Source: Glandiceps talaboti
Lineage: Eukaryota; Hemichordata; Enteropneusta; Spengelidae
Reading direction: 5' to 3'
DNA length: 64,000 nt
Assembly (NCBI RefSeq): GCF_964340395.1
Contig: NC_135553.1
Span: forward strand, 28,751,449-28,815,448
Part shown: positions 23,259 through 35,950 of the stretch, piece by piece
Layout of the letters: each line of letters starts with the position of its first letter
Position numbering within the stretch: the first letter of the stretch is position 1
The notes under the pieces: model-generated
What the model was told of the DNA's origin: nothing
What the model saw: the letters and a program-made list of their open reading frames with translations, nothing else
Database searches by the model: none
Translations under genes and position numbers: made by a program

Positions 23259-26200
23259 AAATGATGCTTGTTTTTGTTTTTGTCTCAGTCATGACAGCCT
23301 ATTAATGAGCATATGCTTGAGATTTTTGATATAATGTCAGTGAATGTACGAGGTATGGGAAACTTGAAAAAGAGAAGGGGTATTTTTCAATGGCTGTCAC
23401 GGAAAAAGTCAAATATTATCTTTCTTCAGGAAACACACAGTGTTTTTAAAGACGAATCCGTCTGGCCAAATGAACTCCGAGGCCATTTTGTTTTCTCTCA
23501 TGGCAACTCCAATAGTAGGGGGTAGCTGTCATCCTTAGAAATTTAGACTTTGATATTAATCATGTGAGAACGGATAACGAGGGTAGGATCATCATAATCT
23601 CTGTTGATATATACGGGAAACCATATTTGTTAATTAACTGGTATGCTCCAAACGTAGAGAAGGACCACACTTCTACACTTCTTAAGTTGGCTACTATGAT
23701 TAAGGACTTTGAAATAGAACCAGACAGAGAAATTATTTGGGGAGGGGATTTCAATGTAGCTCTTGAGGTCAATTTAGATAGGAAGGGGGTAACCCATTGA
23801 TTTGGAAGAATGCTTTGAGCACCCTTTCAAATATTCGTTCAGATTTGGATCTCAGTGACATCTGGAGAGTTCGTAACCCTTTAGTAAATCGCTTTACTTG
23901 GCGTAGGCTCCGCCCTGCTTTAATCCAGAGTCGCATCGACTATTTTCTGGTTAGCAGCTCGCTTCAGCAAACAGTTAGAGACACAGTTAGAGATATTATC
24001 TTCTTTGTCTATTCTGATCATTCTGCCATCACTCTCTCCATCGGGGATAGTCAATCAAATATCGGTTGTTCCTATTGGAAACTAAATGAGTATATCAGTC
24101 TTATCACTGAAAACCTCAATTCCTGGATACATGAGTATCACACGGATGATCCTATTCCTCTCTGGGAATATTTGAAATTTAAGATTAAGGTGGTTTCACT
24201 TGCCTATGGCAAAAAGAAAGCAAGGGAGAGAAGGGATACCACTTATGACTTGGAACAGAAGTTAAGCCGCTTAGAAAATCTGTTGGCTACCGCTCCCACC
24301 TATAGTGTGAAAGCGAAAATTGTGGGTGTTCGTAGGGAGCTTCAATGTGAGCTTGACTATACAACTGAAGGTAGTATTATTCGTTCAAGGGCAAAATGGT
24401 ACGAGTTTGGGGAAAAGAATACGAAATACTTTTTAGGTTTAGAGAAAGCAAACGCAAAGAAATCGCAAATTACTCAGATTATCAATGAAAATAGTCGGAT
24501 CATAACTGACTCTGCACAGATTCAAAGAGAAATTAAATCTTTCTATTCGGGCCTTTGTAGCAGTAGACATGTTCAGGTTTCTGATTTTTTTTCAAAATGT
24601 GAGCTTGCCCGCCCAAAGTAATGTTGATATCGGGATCACTGTGAAGGCCAAGTTACATTGAATGAGGCCTTTAAAGCACTTGCTAGTATGCCAAAAAATA
24701 AAACCCTGGGAAATGATGGGCTTACCTGTGAATTCTACATCAAATTTTGGTCTATAGTTGGTCCTTTTTTAGTCAACTCACTGAATGCTGGGTTTGGAAA
24801 TGGTACACTGGGTTCCAGCCAAAGTCAGGGAGTGATTAGTTTGATTGAAAAGAAAGGCAAAGATAAACGGCTTATCAAGAATTGGAGGCTGATTACACTT
24901 CTAAATGTTGACTATAAACTGGGTGCCAAATGTATCTCCCTTCGATTGGATAAGGTTCTGCCAAATATTATTGGTCCCACCCAATCAGCCTTTTTAAAGG
25001 TCGTCAAATTGGAGACTGTGTTCGTCTTATAGAAGACTTAATGGAGTATACAAAAAAATGTTAACCTCCTCGGAATTCTCATGGCTATCGACTTTGAGAA
25101 GGCCTTTGATAGTCTGGAGTGGGACTTTCTTTTTACATCGCTTAGTAAATTTAAATTTGGCCCCTCACTCCAAAATTGGATTCGCACTCTCTACTCCAAT
25201 CCCTCTAGTTGTGTGATGAATCGGGGACAAAGTACTGGTTATTTTGATATTAAGAGAGGGGTCCGCCAAGGCGATCCTCTCTCCCCTGCCCTTTTTATTA
25301 TTGCTTTAGAAGTGCTATTGGTTTCTATTTAGCAAAGTAATGCTATTAACGGCATCAAGGTTTTGGGCGAGGATATCAAAAACTCTGCCTTTGCTGATGA
25401 TTTGACTTGTTTCCTCGCCGATGAAACATCGGCTTCCAATCTCTTGGCCCTTCTCAAAGACTTTCAGCAGGCTTCAGGTCTTTCAATAAATAAAAGTAAA
25501 ACAGATGCCATGTGGCTGGGTAGCTTAAGATTTAGGGTTGAGGAGCCACTTGGTATTAATTGGCCGAAATCGCCTGTAAAGATTGTCGGTATCTTCTTTT
25601 CCTATAACTCGGCTTATCAGGAAAATATTTCAGGTTCCTTCAAGTCCATGAACGGCCTGCTCAACCTATGGGGTTGTAGAGGACTGACTTTGATAGGAAA
25701 AACTCGTATTGTGAAAACTCTTGTTAAAGTTTATTTATTTTTTCAATATGATTCATATCAAGATGGGTGATATCAAAGCCATTAATAGAGCAATCCACAG
25801 ATTTATCTGCAAGGGCCTAGACAAAGTTAGTAGAAATTCTTTAATTGGTGATATTAAAAACGGTGGATTGGGTATGATTGACATTTTTGCCCTTTACAAA
25901 GCTTTTAGAATTTCTTGGATAAAGCGTTTTATTTCAGAAGAAATTAAAAATCAATGGAAGTTACTTGCAAATTTCTTTTTAAAGCCACTTGGGGATAAGC
26001 TTGTGTTTCGGTGCAATTACAAGGTTAAATTACTTCCGATTGCACTGTCAAAATTTTACCACGAAATGCTTGTTTTTGTGAGTGAAGTTAATCCCTGTAG
26101 TTCGCTCTATGTCTCAGAACAAGTTTTGTGGAACAATTCAGATATTCTCATTAATAATAAGTCAGTTTTCATTTCATTTTTATATAAGAAAGGTATTGTA

Positions 26201-27127
26201 TATATAGCAGATATTTTTAATGATGAAAATCAGTTAAAAGACTGGGACAACCTTAATTCATTAGGATGTAATCTTAATCACTTTCTCTTCTGGAGAGGAA
26301 ATCTGCATGCAATCCCTTTTCTTTGGAAAAGAGGTAGCCCAGTGCTCATTAGGCCAGAAAGACCGATTAGTTTTATCTTCAAAGGAAAATTGGTTCCACT
26401 TGAAACGTGTCAAGTCAAAACTATTAGAAAACGTATAACAGGAGATTATTTCATTCCTCCGAAAAGCAAGCTTTTCTTTTCTGGCTTTCTCGATATTTGC
26501 AACAGTGATTGGGTCCATTACTTTTTACTGCCTTTTAAAGTTACTATAGAGTCAAAATTACAGGAATTTCAATGGAAGATAAATCACAAAATTTTGTATA
26601 CAAATACTATTCTTCACCATATGAATCCACCTAGAGTTAATAGTAGTCTCCGTACTTTTTGTAACCTAACAAACGAAACCCCTTATTCATTTATTTGTGG
26701 AATGCAAATGTACTACCATTATCTGGAACAGTCTCTTGACACTGTGGGGCGTGGCCCTACAAATTCCATCTTCGTTGTCAGCTAAACAGATTCTTTTAGG
26801 CGACAAGTCCTTTTCACACCTGTTGAACCACATTATATCGATAACAAAAAAGACCATTTATGAATGTAAGTTATCAAAAACTCTACCATCCTTTAATATT
26901 GGAAATTAAATGTAAGACTTGCAAAAAAGATTGAATGCCATATTGCCAAAAGAAAAGACTGTCTCCCAAAGTTTTGTGCAAAATGGGACAATTTTGAAGT
27001 TTAAGCGAATTTTTGTACCTTATTTTTTTCAACTTATTTTAGATGCTCTCAATGGTGCCATGTGTTATTTTTGCACTTGTGTTGCTGTAATTTGTCTCTC
27101 TCGAAATAAAACACTTAAAAAAAAATG
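23259..27127 (+). mobile_element. Tx1/L1-like LINE (ORF2 only)
   Basis: An endonuclease-RT ORF starts near 23313. The 3' end is AATAAAACACTT followed by a short poly(A) at 27106-27125. The sequence AAATGATGAT occurs both before the start (~23248-23258) and at the poly(A) junction (~27118-27128), a plausible target duplication though low in complexity. No ORF1 is present, so the copy is 5'-truncated. Confidence 0.8.
23313..26980 (+). pseudogene. Tx1/L1-like LINE ORF2: endonuclease, RT and C-terminal domain, multiply frameshifted
   Basis: Order of parts: endonuclease start SVNVRGMGNLKKRRGIFQWL and IIFLQETHS; GGDFNVAL; RIDYFLVSSSL and YSDHSAITL (to about 24060); the long linker to 24620; RT with KTLGNDGLTCEFY, WRLITLLNVDYKLGAK, GPTQSAFLK, AIDFEKAFDSLEW, GVRQGDPLSPALF and the active-site FADDLTCFL (25390). 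It ends in a C-terminal region with a Cys motif near 26660-26730. Shifts occur in G-runs near 23520 and 23788 and near 24620, 25000, 25060, 25735 and 26700. There is an in-frame TAG at ~25330. Dead copy. L1/Tx1-clade assignment rests on the KLGAK and ADDLT-type motifs. Confidence 0.88.
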
Positions 27128-27169
27128 ATGATTCCCAGTATGCGCGATTTAAATTGCTGGTTCACTACA

Positions 27170-28644
27170 GTGACTGTACACTGACTCCTCGCTAATATGT
27201 ATCTTATATCTCTATTGTACGCTGGCTTAACTTTGAATAAAAATGTGTCCAGTTAAAATTGTAACTTTTTGCAGCAAATTAAAAATTCTTTGTGCAGGAA
27301 AGTACAAAAGAAGTGCACACATGCACTGACCACTGTGCATTTTCCGTGAGTAACAGTAGTCTTGAAAGTCTCCTTCATTTGAAGATAGCAAGTCGCAATT
27401 ATAATGTCAGCGAGTGGAATTAAAAAAAAAGACGGAACAAGTCGTTCAACGTGAGGTCGCCTGCAATGCTGCATGCAGTGACTCCGAAGATGCGCTCGAT
27501 CTCATTTACATCTTGTTCCTTATATTAAAACATTTCATACTGAATAATTGGTGGCCCTGAAAAACTATTAAACTAGGTACGCAGCTTAAGATCCATGCAC
27601 TCTTTGAAGATCCACTTTCAATAATTGTGTTCGACTCGACGTTGCCTTTGGTTAAAATGTTGTTTGATAAAATTATCTCAATTCACACTGACACTAGCGT
27701 TATTCCACAATTCATTTTGAAGCGACAATTTGCTATGGAAAGATGGCCCTGAATTTGTAAACAGAGCTGTACCTTCGACATCTAAATCCAAATTGCAATT
27801 TCCATTATAATTTCCATTATAATGATAATGAATTCACTGAGTTTCCTTGGGTTCCGACATAAACGAGTCAATACAAGTTTTGGGAGTTGGGTAAAGAAAA
27901 TGATTATTTTGTTGTGTTACTTATTTGAGAAAGCACCATCCAATTTTTTTTTTAATTTGAAAGTGAAATCTCTTTGGCAACTACTTTGAAAGATACGACA
28001 TTAAAATGAAAAAGCTGTTCAACCTATCCATACAATTTTTTCTGGTGATGGACAATATATCCTCATGCAGGCTTCGCATTTCTTTTCAAAATTAAGGATA
28101 TTTCTTTACATTTTCTGAATAGTGCATGTAACAATATATATTTGAGTCTATTTCAAATTATATAATATCTTACACAGTGGTTTACTTGGTTCTGATGATG
28201 CATACAAGCATGAATTGAGATTAAATTGAGCTGTTGCATATCTGATGTGCACTAAAAAGAATGGAACAAAGGTTTACGACCATTGGAGTGGGCTAGCTAA
28301 GCAGTCATTGGGCCATCAAAAGTCGGAAAGTCTTGAAATGATTGGCTCTTTATACGGGATTTTTTTGAACCAAATTAAACTTCAGGAGCAGTCATTTACC
28401 AAGTGCACATCCGCAAAATATCTTTCAGCTTTGCCACAACAAAATACACTTCCATATAATATGTAATGCATAACATAATTGTTTTAGTTGAGGTATTTTA
28501 TTACCATATTCAAGCATTGTAAGACTTTAAATTATGTCTATGGTTTGATATTTTATGCCTCTAAATGGCCTCCTACACTGTCTTATTTTTAATTGTCTTT
28601 CTCCCAAACCAAGATGTAAGCTAGGCCCTGTTACTTGATGTCAT
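27170..28644. repeat. family F copy 2, including the empty site of element E
   Basis: 27172-27215 equals 5965-6012 and continues directly into sequence equal to 8195 onward. At TTGTACGCTGGCTTAAC (about 27217-27233) element E is absent. The copy extends to about 28240, with a further short match at 28565-28615. A 73-codon frame at 28245-28466 (MCTKKNGTKVYDHWSG...) has no recognisable domain and may be a relic. Confidence 0.8.
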
Positions 28645-28960
28645 AGGTAAGATCTACACCCAAATACTATGTGATAGACTTAGCCTAAGACCTACACCCA
28701 AATACTATGTGATTGACTTAAATTATGGTTTGATAAGTACAATACTGTAATTGAGACTCAAAGTGGCTTTAGAAAAAAGAGAAGTACTCTTGATAACAGA
28801 TTGATCTTGTGCACTCTGATTGAAAAGTATGTATTTCACTTGAAAAAATTGTTTTTATTGATTATGAGAAGGCCTTCGATAGGATACATCATTATTCTGT
28901 TTTATAAGCTGAGTAAGGGAAGCTGGCATCAGAGGTAAACCAGTCACAGTTTCAGAAGTC
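28645..28960 (+). pseudogene. non-LTR reverse transcriptase relic, right part (split)
   Basis: Resumes the RT broken at 23163: GKIYTQILCDRL, then a ~43-bp tandem duplication (28650-28722), ETQSGFRKKRSTLDN and, after a shift, FIDYEKAFDRI (RT block with catalytic Asp). Similarity fades after about 28960. Confidence 0.7.
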
Positions 28961-30931
28961 TGTTTGTCAGGTGTAACTTCACCATCAACTCATTTAAACT
29001 ACGTGTGAAAATGGTTCAAAGTCTTCTCGTTCGATCCTACAAACACTGGATGATAACTTTTAAAAAGAAGGCACACACGTTCGATAAATTACAAGGACAA
29101 CATCAGTGCACACCACACGTAACAAATATCATAGATAATCTCATTAATATGTGTGACCAATGTGCGCATGTGCGATGACCCAATCTGGAAAGTTTGGAGG
29201 TGCGAAACATTGGCGCGCCACACCGGCTTAGCTTTTCAGACGTCTGAACCAAATCATATTAATTGCCCAAAAATGTTGCCTCCTAAGGAAAATGTAAAAC
29301 TTTCATCTTTTAGAAACCTGTAATGGTCTAAAATGGGGTATGGATTTTTGGTCAAAGTGGGTCTAAAATGGGGCTTGGGGTTTCCAGCACTGGCTACACA
29401 CCCCTACCAGAGCTGGCCACTGGCCATGGTACAGCCCCCGGGGTCTGACCGAAAGTAATTTCGAGAAATGTACCTTAGATTTCCATTCTTATTGAAAAGA
29501 ATGTGTGGTAATTATATACGTCATATATTCATAATGACTTGGTCACAGAACGGTAGATGTCAATGGTCGGAATACAAATATAAAACTGCAGTTTAGCAGG
29601 AGTGTTTGCTAGGCTGTTAGCTCTTCCCTATTGTTTAGCAAAATGACCACACAGGGCGTGCTGCTGTTTAAATAGGGGAGGTGGGCCTAGTATAGAAGAG
29701 GGAAGGGAAGTAACTTCAGCACACCCTGGCTTGAAAAAATGAGATTGTGGTGCAGTTTTTAAAAACTAATTACCAAATCAATATCATGATATGTCTTCCA
29801 TTGTTAAGACGAGTAATGCAGACAATGTCAGGGTCAATTGAACACATAGTTTGCAGACATCAAATAATCATATTCAATCATGTATTCAATAAATCGATTG
29901 ATCAATCAATCAATTAAATGCCTGCTTGTCCTTGTGCTTAAAGCTGTATCTTCTGAGGGAATATCCTTTATCCTGTCTCTTTTCAACTGCAACTGTAATT
30001 TTATTTCTGTATGCAAGAGCTTATACTTGTTACCTATTCCCTGTATTTACAAGGTTTTATTGTTAGATCCAGTGAGCTTCCACGTATTTATTTATTTATT
30101 TTTGTTACCAATATATCTTTATCTCTTCATTTACATAAGATTGTATTTGCTGTTGTTATGGTGAAAGTCAAAATTTGTCTTAATTATTTGCATGTCTGGT
30201 CCATGGACTTTGATTAGTTCCTACAATTACTACGGAACTAATTCATGGCCTGCACCAGAAATATTCTTTATTATATGTTATGTATATTGGACCACCCCAT
30301 TATGCATTTTTTCAATGGAGAAAGTGATGGTGACGTAGTGGTCCATATATTCCAGTACAGACCGGAACTTTTTTCATATTGACTGAAATCAACTTGGAAC
30401 TATTTTGACATGCAGAAACAAAACGCACACTTCTGTACATCAAAATCAACATTTATTTGTGAGGAATACACATTTATAAATGAAAATTCTGCCATAAAAC
30501 TACTCACACTACTAAAATGGCATCGGAATTACTAAATTACTTTGCAAAAATGTCAGTTCGTATAAACTTTGTATTGTCATTGTTGGGGTCGTCGCACTCT
30601 GCGACAGTTCACACTGCTTGCAGCATGAGATATTTGAAAGAACGGCAAGCTTTTCAAAATAACTGATCCCACGACATGTCACTTAACAATTTTGATGGCA
30701 ACACTGCTATTTTGTACATGTAGCATGTGTAATATGAGAATCCAGTGTTTTGAAGTTATCCTGAACACAACGATGGCAACCAAAATGGTTAACATGCAAC
30801 TTTGTTTGACATTATGCAAATTTGTTGACAATACAATGATGTGTTCAAATATAGTAATCCGATGCTATGTTACATTAACTGTAAAATCTTGAAAAATCGC
30901 ACCTCTAGTAGTAAATTCATTATATCCATCA
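28961..30931. other. no gene seen
   Basis: No supported ORF, RNA gene or repeat family. Short AATC and TTTA simple repeats occur near 29890-29920 and 30085-30105. Confidence 0.5.
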
Positions 30932-30986
30932 GTGCAAGGATTCGATCAGCACTCCGCTACACGTCGTGCGGATCATATCCTTGCAC
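30932..30986. other. 55-nt symmetric hairpin
   Basis: GTGCAAGGAT ... GATC ... GCAC pairs with GTGC ... GATC ... ATCCTTGCAC around a ~13-nt loop, with symmetrical small internal bulges. It lies about 65 bp before a LINE-like 3' end. It could be a retroelement 3'-UTR stem-loop or a small RNA hairpin. Confidence 0.6.
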
Positions 30987-31039
30987 CTCAGGCATATAAT
31001 GGCAATGATATATATATTCTGTTGCTTTCAAAGTTTGTG

Positions 31040-31085
31040 TACATATTTGTCTTGTCTGGTGGAATAAATTTCAATTCAATTCATT
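31040..31085 (+). repeat. 3' end of an unidentified retroelement with (TTCAA)n tail
   Basis: TGGTGGAATAAATTTC followed by AATTCAATTCATT resembles short-repeat tails of non-LTR elements. Sequence upstream (30880-31040) including the hairpin may belong to it. No coding part is visible. Confidence 0.4.
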
Positions 31086-32956
31086 ATTAAACAAGTGCAA
31101 TGACAGCCGCCACTCTACACCAAAACTTGTCAACACCATGTCAGACGGGCCAGAAAAAAACAGAGATAAACCTTTGTGGTCAAAACTCGAAAATACTCTG
31201 AATGCTGATCCATTTGCCATGCAAGATAGGGCTCAAGGTGTTGACCTCACCACATTGCCACAAAACTTCTGAAAACAAGTGTCAGTGCAAGAAATCACTA
31301 AAAAATTATATAGTTTCAAACTTCTGATTCTGAAGTGAGGGTGACTCTAAAATCAAAACAAATAACAGCATTCATAGTATGTAAACAGTGGAATAACAGT
31401 GTCACCCTTTTCTACATTCAGTTAGTTCATATGACACCCTCTGACAGCCACCACTCTATAGCATTTAATGGAATGACAGCATTGGAAAAACTAATGACAC
31501 ACACACATACACAATATTGACAGTATGTCAAGAGTTTAAGTAGCACCCCGTGCACTGTTAAGCAAGTGGAATGACAGAATTTCCAATGCTCTGAAAAACA
31601 AATGACAGCATTTACAGTATGTAAATAGTGGAGTAACACCTTTTACTATATGCCGTGTGTGTGTGTACGTGTTTGATATGTATCATGTATCTGTCTGTGT
31701 TGTTTGTCTGTGTCTGTCTGTCTGTGTTGTCTGTCCGTGTCTGTGTTGTGTTAAACTATAAAATGATCAATGAGTAAACAGTTTTAAAAATCAATAAATA
31801 TGTTGACAGTAATCAAAGAGACTGTAGATTATACATTATGCAAGTATCATCAATAAAAGTATAACATTATTCACCAATGCCTTAGCAACCACTTTAATGT
31901 TGTCTTAATGTAAAAGATTGGGGAAAAATATGCTTACAACCATATGTGACAATGAAAAATTGATCAAGGATTTCCTTACACAGTAATACATGCTTCATAA
32001 TGAGAATATTTACATTTAATTTAATTTTATCAACATCTGTTACAACTATCGGTATTGTACTATTGTTTGTTTGATATTTTCTTAAAAGATTCTTGTTATT
32101 ATCAAATAGAAATGTAAGGTACATTTTAAGGCAAATATACACACAAGTCAGTACCAGTAAAATTGTTACTGAAGCCCTACATCAAAACTGAAGACAAATA
32201 TCGAAAAAACAAAAGAACTTCAGTGATAGTCCACTGGGGCAGTACTGATAGATTGTAACAGTGTTCATTGTTGTGTGTCATGCAATGTTGGGATGTCCAT
32301 CTTAAACCCCCAATCTCTAAATCATGGAATGGAATTCTCATTTGATACTTGATTTGGTAGACTTTACCATTATTTACAAGGGGTGAATTAATATCACTAA
32401 ATGTTCATTAGCCAACCATAATATCCACATGAGACCCCTTTTTCACAATAAAATCATGCCAAATGAATGGAGTTATCATTGCTAGTAATGACAATAGTGG
32501 ACTTTACCATTATTTTCAGGGGTGTTACAAGATAATTTGGTTCTTGTAACCTTGACCAAGACTCTTGTCAGGTAGTACAACAGAGTTTAGAATGATCACT
32601 TCTGCAGGAATAGTTACATTTTTACCTGTAAATAAAATGTTCAACATAAACAAATTTATAGAAGTTGTATAAATTTTGCTATTATTCTTTGGTAGATAAT
32701 ACCAATATTCATACACTGTAGTTATTTCTACAATGTGATAAATTAGTAAGCATGGTCACATTCTAACGATCAACACAGTTTGTGCACCATACACTGTGAT
32801 GCAAGCCATGCTACATTACTATATGACTATAAGCAAAAACAAACACAATTGTTATTATTAAGAGAGAAAACAAGACTTGTGGAAAGAATTACTACTTAAA
32901 TCATTTATATTGTACTGTATGGTATATTCAGCAGATTTGATTGGAATTCTCAATGA
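31086..32956. other. no gene seen; (GT/CTGT)n near 31650-31745
   Basis: Contains scattered short similar phrases (AATGACAGCATT, CAGTATGTAAA) between 31330 and 31660 that suggest a degenerate local repeat. Minus-strand frames at 31894-32142 and 32525-32716 have no support. Confidence 0.5.
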
Positions 32957-33858
32957 CACAAAATAAATGTCATGTGATTACTAATGTCATAGGACTCGAA
33001 ACAAATATCATATTACATGATTCAAAAGGAATGTCATGTGATTACTCATATCATAGGACTCGTGACAAATATCATATTACATGATTCAAAATAAATGTCA
33101 TGTGATTACTAATGTCATAGGACTTGAAACAAATATATTACATGATTCAAAAGGAATGTCATGTGATTACTAATGTCATAGGACTCGAAACAAATATCAT
33201 ATTACATGATTCAAAATAAATGTCATGTGATTACTAATGTCATAGGACTCGTAACAAATATCATATTACATGATTCAAAATAAATGTCATGTGATTACTA
33301 ATGTCATAGGACTCGTAACAAATATCATATTACATGATTCAAAATAAATGTCATGTGATTACTCATATCATAGGACTCGTAACAAATATCATATTACATG
33401 ATTCAAAATAAATGTCATGTGATTACTAATGTCATAGGACTCGAAACAAATATCATATTACATGATTCAAAAGGAATGTCATGTGATTACTCATATCATA
33501 GGACTCGTGACAAATATCATATTACATGATTCAAAATAAATGTCATGTGATTACTAATGTCATAGGACTTGAAACAAATATATTACATGATTCAAAATAA
33601 ATGTCATGTGATTACTAATGTCATAGGACTCGAAACAAATATCATATTACATGATTCAAAAGGAATGTCATGTGATTACTAATGTCATAGGACTTGAAAC
33701 AAATATCATATTACATGATTCAAAAGGAATGTCATGTGATTACTAATGTCATAGGACTCGAAACAAATATATTACATGATTCAAAAGGAATGTCATGTGA
33801 TTACTGTCATAGGACTCGAAACAAATATATTACATGATTCAAAAGGAATGTCATGTGA
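32957..33858 (+). repeat. 64-bp satellite array, ~14 copies
   Basis: Tandem monomers built from ATTCAAAATAAATGTCATGT, GATTACTAATGTCATAGGAC and TCGAAACAAATATCATATTA. Variants alternate (AATAAATG or AAGGAATG; CTAATGTC or CTCATATC; ATATCATATTAC or ATATATTAC). Some units lose 4-5 bp, so the array is not a coding frame. It is followed by (CA)n at 33896-33919. Confidence 0.92.
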
Positions 33859-34149
33859 CAAAATCAAAGAACACATCATTATCTTGCAGTACTACACACA
33901 CACACACACACACACACACCATCATTAATGAAAACATAGATTTGACTTGTCACACATACTTCAGGTAGTTTAGGTATAATTTCATACATAACAATACTAC
34001 AGTGAAAATGACATTGTGAATGGTATCCCTGTCTTAACTAACGTGTGTCCAATTTAACCCAAAATTTGACATTTATGAGAAGGGTATGCAATCCATTTAT
34101 TGGTGATGGAAAAAGTCAAACAAACAAATGGATCATAACATGAATACCA

Positions 34150-34930
34150 GAATTAAACTGAATGCCTACCATAAGGGTAGCCTTGCAATTTCACGATTTA
34201 TGCAAGAAATTTAGCTCTACATCTGTGATTTTTTCAAGACACAGTGAAAGTTAGTTGTCAAAAATGTTGTTCAAATGCCCGCTTCCTATTCTCAACACAG
34301 GAAAGCTTGCTATCCTCACCTTTACTCGACTTTCATGATCCCCTACATACCCCGGGATATGTACACCCATTTCCATGGCAAATAATAAACGAAATTCAAA
34401 ACCTCATAACATTGCTATTACACATCAGAAAGTTTACATACTTCATGATAAACACCCTAACACTTTCACAACAATACAGTGAAGTAATACAGTATTAGTG
34501 CCCTACTTCGTCCCTGCGTAAAGTGTATACATTCTTGTTTCAACCGAGATTGACAGACGCACCATCTGCTCCAAATCCTATAAGTTTCTGCTTCTAACTT
34601 TCATCAACTTTGTCACATATAATTTTTGTCGCACTAACACCACCATCGGCATGTGCATGTTGAAGTTCCTTCTGTCCCACTAAATTCACAATGACTTTAC
34701 AAGCTGGTTTGTCTACTTGTCACATGTACACTATTTCACACTCCTGCATAACTCTATCACTGTCGCCATCAATCAAAATAGAAATATATTTAGCTTCGTT
34801 TCTGATATTGTTAGCCAAGGCATTCCTGATTCATTCAGCAATTGTTCCAATCATCTTTGAGCACTTGTGAGTGTTATCATAGGTTGGATTTAATACCGAT
34901 GTTCACCATTTTTTCTGAGCAGTAGCAATA
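34150..34930 (-). mobile_element. family D copy 3, inverted, with transposase remnant
   Basis: 34150-34370 is the reverse complement of the 3' part of copies 1 and 2 (landmarks GAAAGCTTGC and CCCCGGGATATG). Unlike them, it continues into the coding region they have lost. The deletion in copies 1 and 2 removes roughly 34370-34655 of this copy. Confidence 0.8.
34498..34925 (-). pseudogene. hAT-superfamily transposase relic (ZNF862-like / DUF4371-type)
   Basis: One minus-strand register reads for about 140 codons without a shift but with four internal stops (TGA, TGA, TAG, TGA): NTHKCSKMIGTIAE, IRNEAKYISILIDGDSD, NLVGQKELQHAHADGG and KQKLIGFGADGASVNLG. ISILIDG.SD (first catalytic Asp region) and FGADGASVN (second Asp region) are characteristic of the hAT-like transposases related to vertebrate ZNF862 and C17orf113. 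The CGA-to-TGA type stops suggest age. The N-terminal and C-terminal dimerisation parts are not seen. Confidence 0.75.
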
Positions 34931-35597
34931 ACACGGAAATAGTGAAAATGGAAGTTCTTGTTTCTCTATCAGATAGACGATATTTATCTTTATTTTCATT
35001 TCTGGTATTTTGTTAGCACCATTTGTGATGAAGTAGATTAGTTACATAGGAATTTGAGACCCATATTACAAAGTATTTCAATTTTGTTACAAAATACTAG
35101 AAGTTAATTGATGTTTAGAGAATTAAGTAGTTATAATCCCTCGGTACATAGGAAGTGTACTTAACCGTGAATGACACCTTGGGGTGATGTCAATGGGATA
35201 GGTCTTGACAAGCATTCCAAATGATAGAGATATTAGATATCAACACTAGAGCCGATTTACATAATTTAATATGCGGATTCAACCATAATAGTTAGAGTAT
35301 TCAGGTGATGACGACTATCCAATTGGTAGCATGCCAACTCTTTAGGGAGGTGTTGAGATTCTTACTAGTTTTAAATACTTGTGTTTTTATGTTAGATTTG
35401 GATTTAGAGTTCACATGGAATAATAAATCAAGTCTCCTTCCAGTGAATAGCTGTTGTGCTATATGCTGTGAGATTTGTCATCCCTTCCTGTGTAACTGAC
35501 TGTTTGGTAACGCTTGATAGTTAAGATCCATGTATAAACTCAGCTTGTATCACTTTCATGAACCTTTAGTTCACTGGTATCATAAATTTTGTATTTG
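34931..35597. other. no gene seen
   Basis: AT-rich sequence. The part nearest 34931 may still be the transposase 5' region of family D, but the reading is poor. Confidence 0.45.
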
Positions 35598-35950
35598 AAA
35601 GTGGCCATATGGATGAGAATTTGGTATTTATTTTGGATTTTTATTTGATAAAACAGCTTCACTATCATGTTTTTCTACTTGAAAATATAATGCGAAAGAA
35701 CATATACCAAGTCCATGTTCATAACTCAATACATTGCATAAAGATGCAAAAAGTGTAAAAAGTTTGTTATTGTACGTACAATAACAAACATTTTACACAT
35801 TGTTTAATGTTTTGCCGTTTATTGAGATGTGAACATGGACTTGGTATATGTTATTTCACATTATTTTTTCAAGTAGAAAAACATAGTGAAGCTGTTTTAT
35901 CAAATAAAAATCCAAAATAAATACCAAATTCTCATCCATATGGCCACTTT
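35598..35950. repeat. 353-bp palindrome (fold-back element)
   Basis: Left arm starting AAAGTGGCCATATGGATGAG and right arm ending CTCATCCATATGGCCACTTT pair over about 175 bp with few mismatches. The centre is a perfect palindrome at 35764-35789 around TTGTACGTACAA, leaving almost no loop. Transcription would give a long, nearly perfect hairpin RNA. No ORF. Confidence 0.92.

Noticed and set aside
31335-31639. Possible inverted repeat from recurring AATGACAGCATT phrases
   Set aside because: Phrases are short, in mixed orientation and spacing, and do not define ends of an element.
32957-33858. CRISPR-like array
   Set aside because: Whole monomers repeat with no unique spacers; it is a satellite in eukaryotic DNA.
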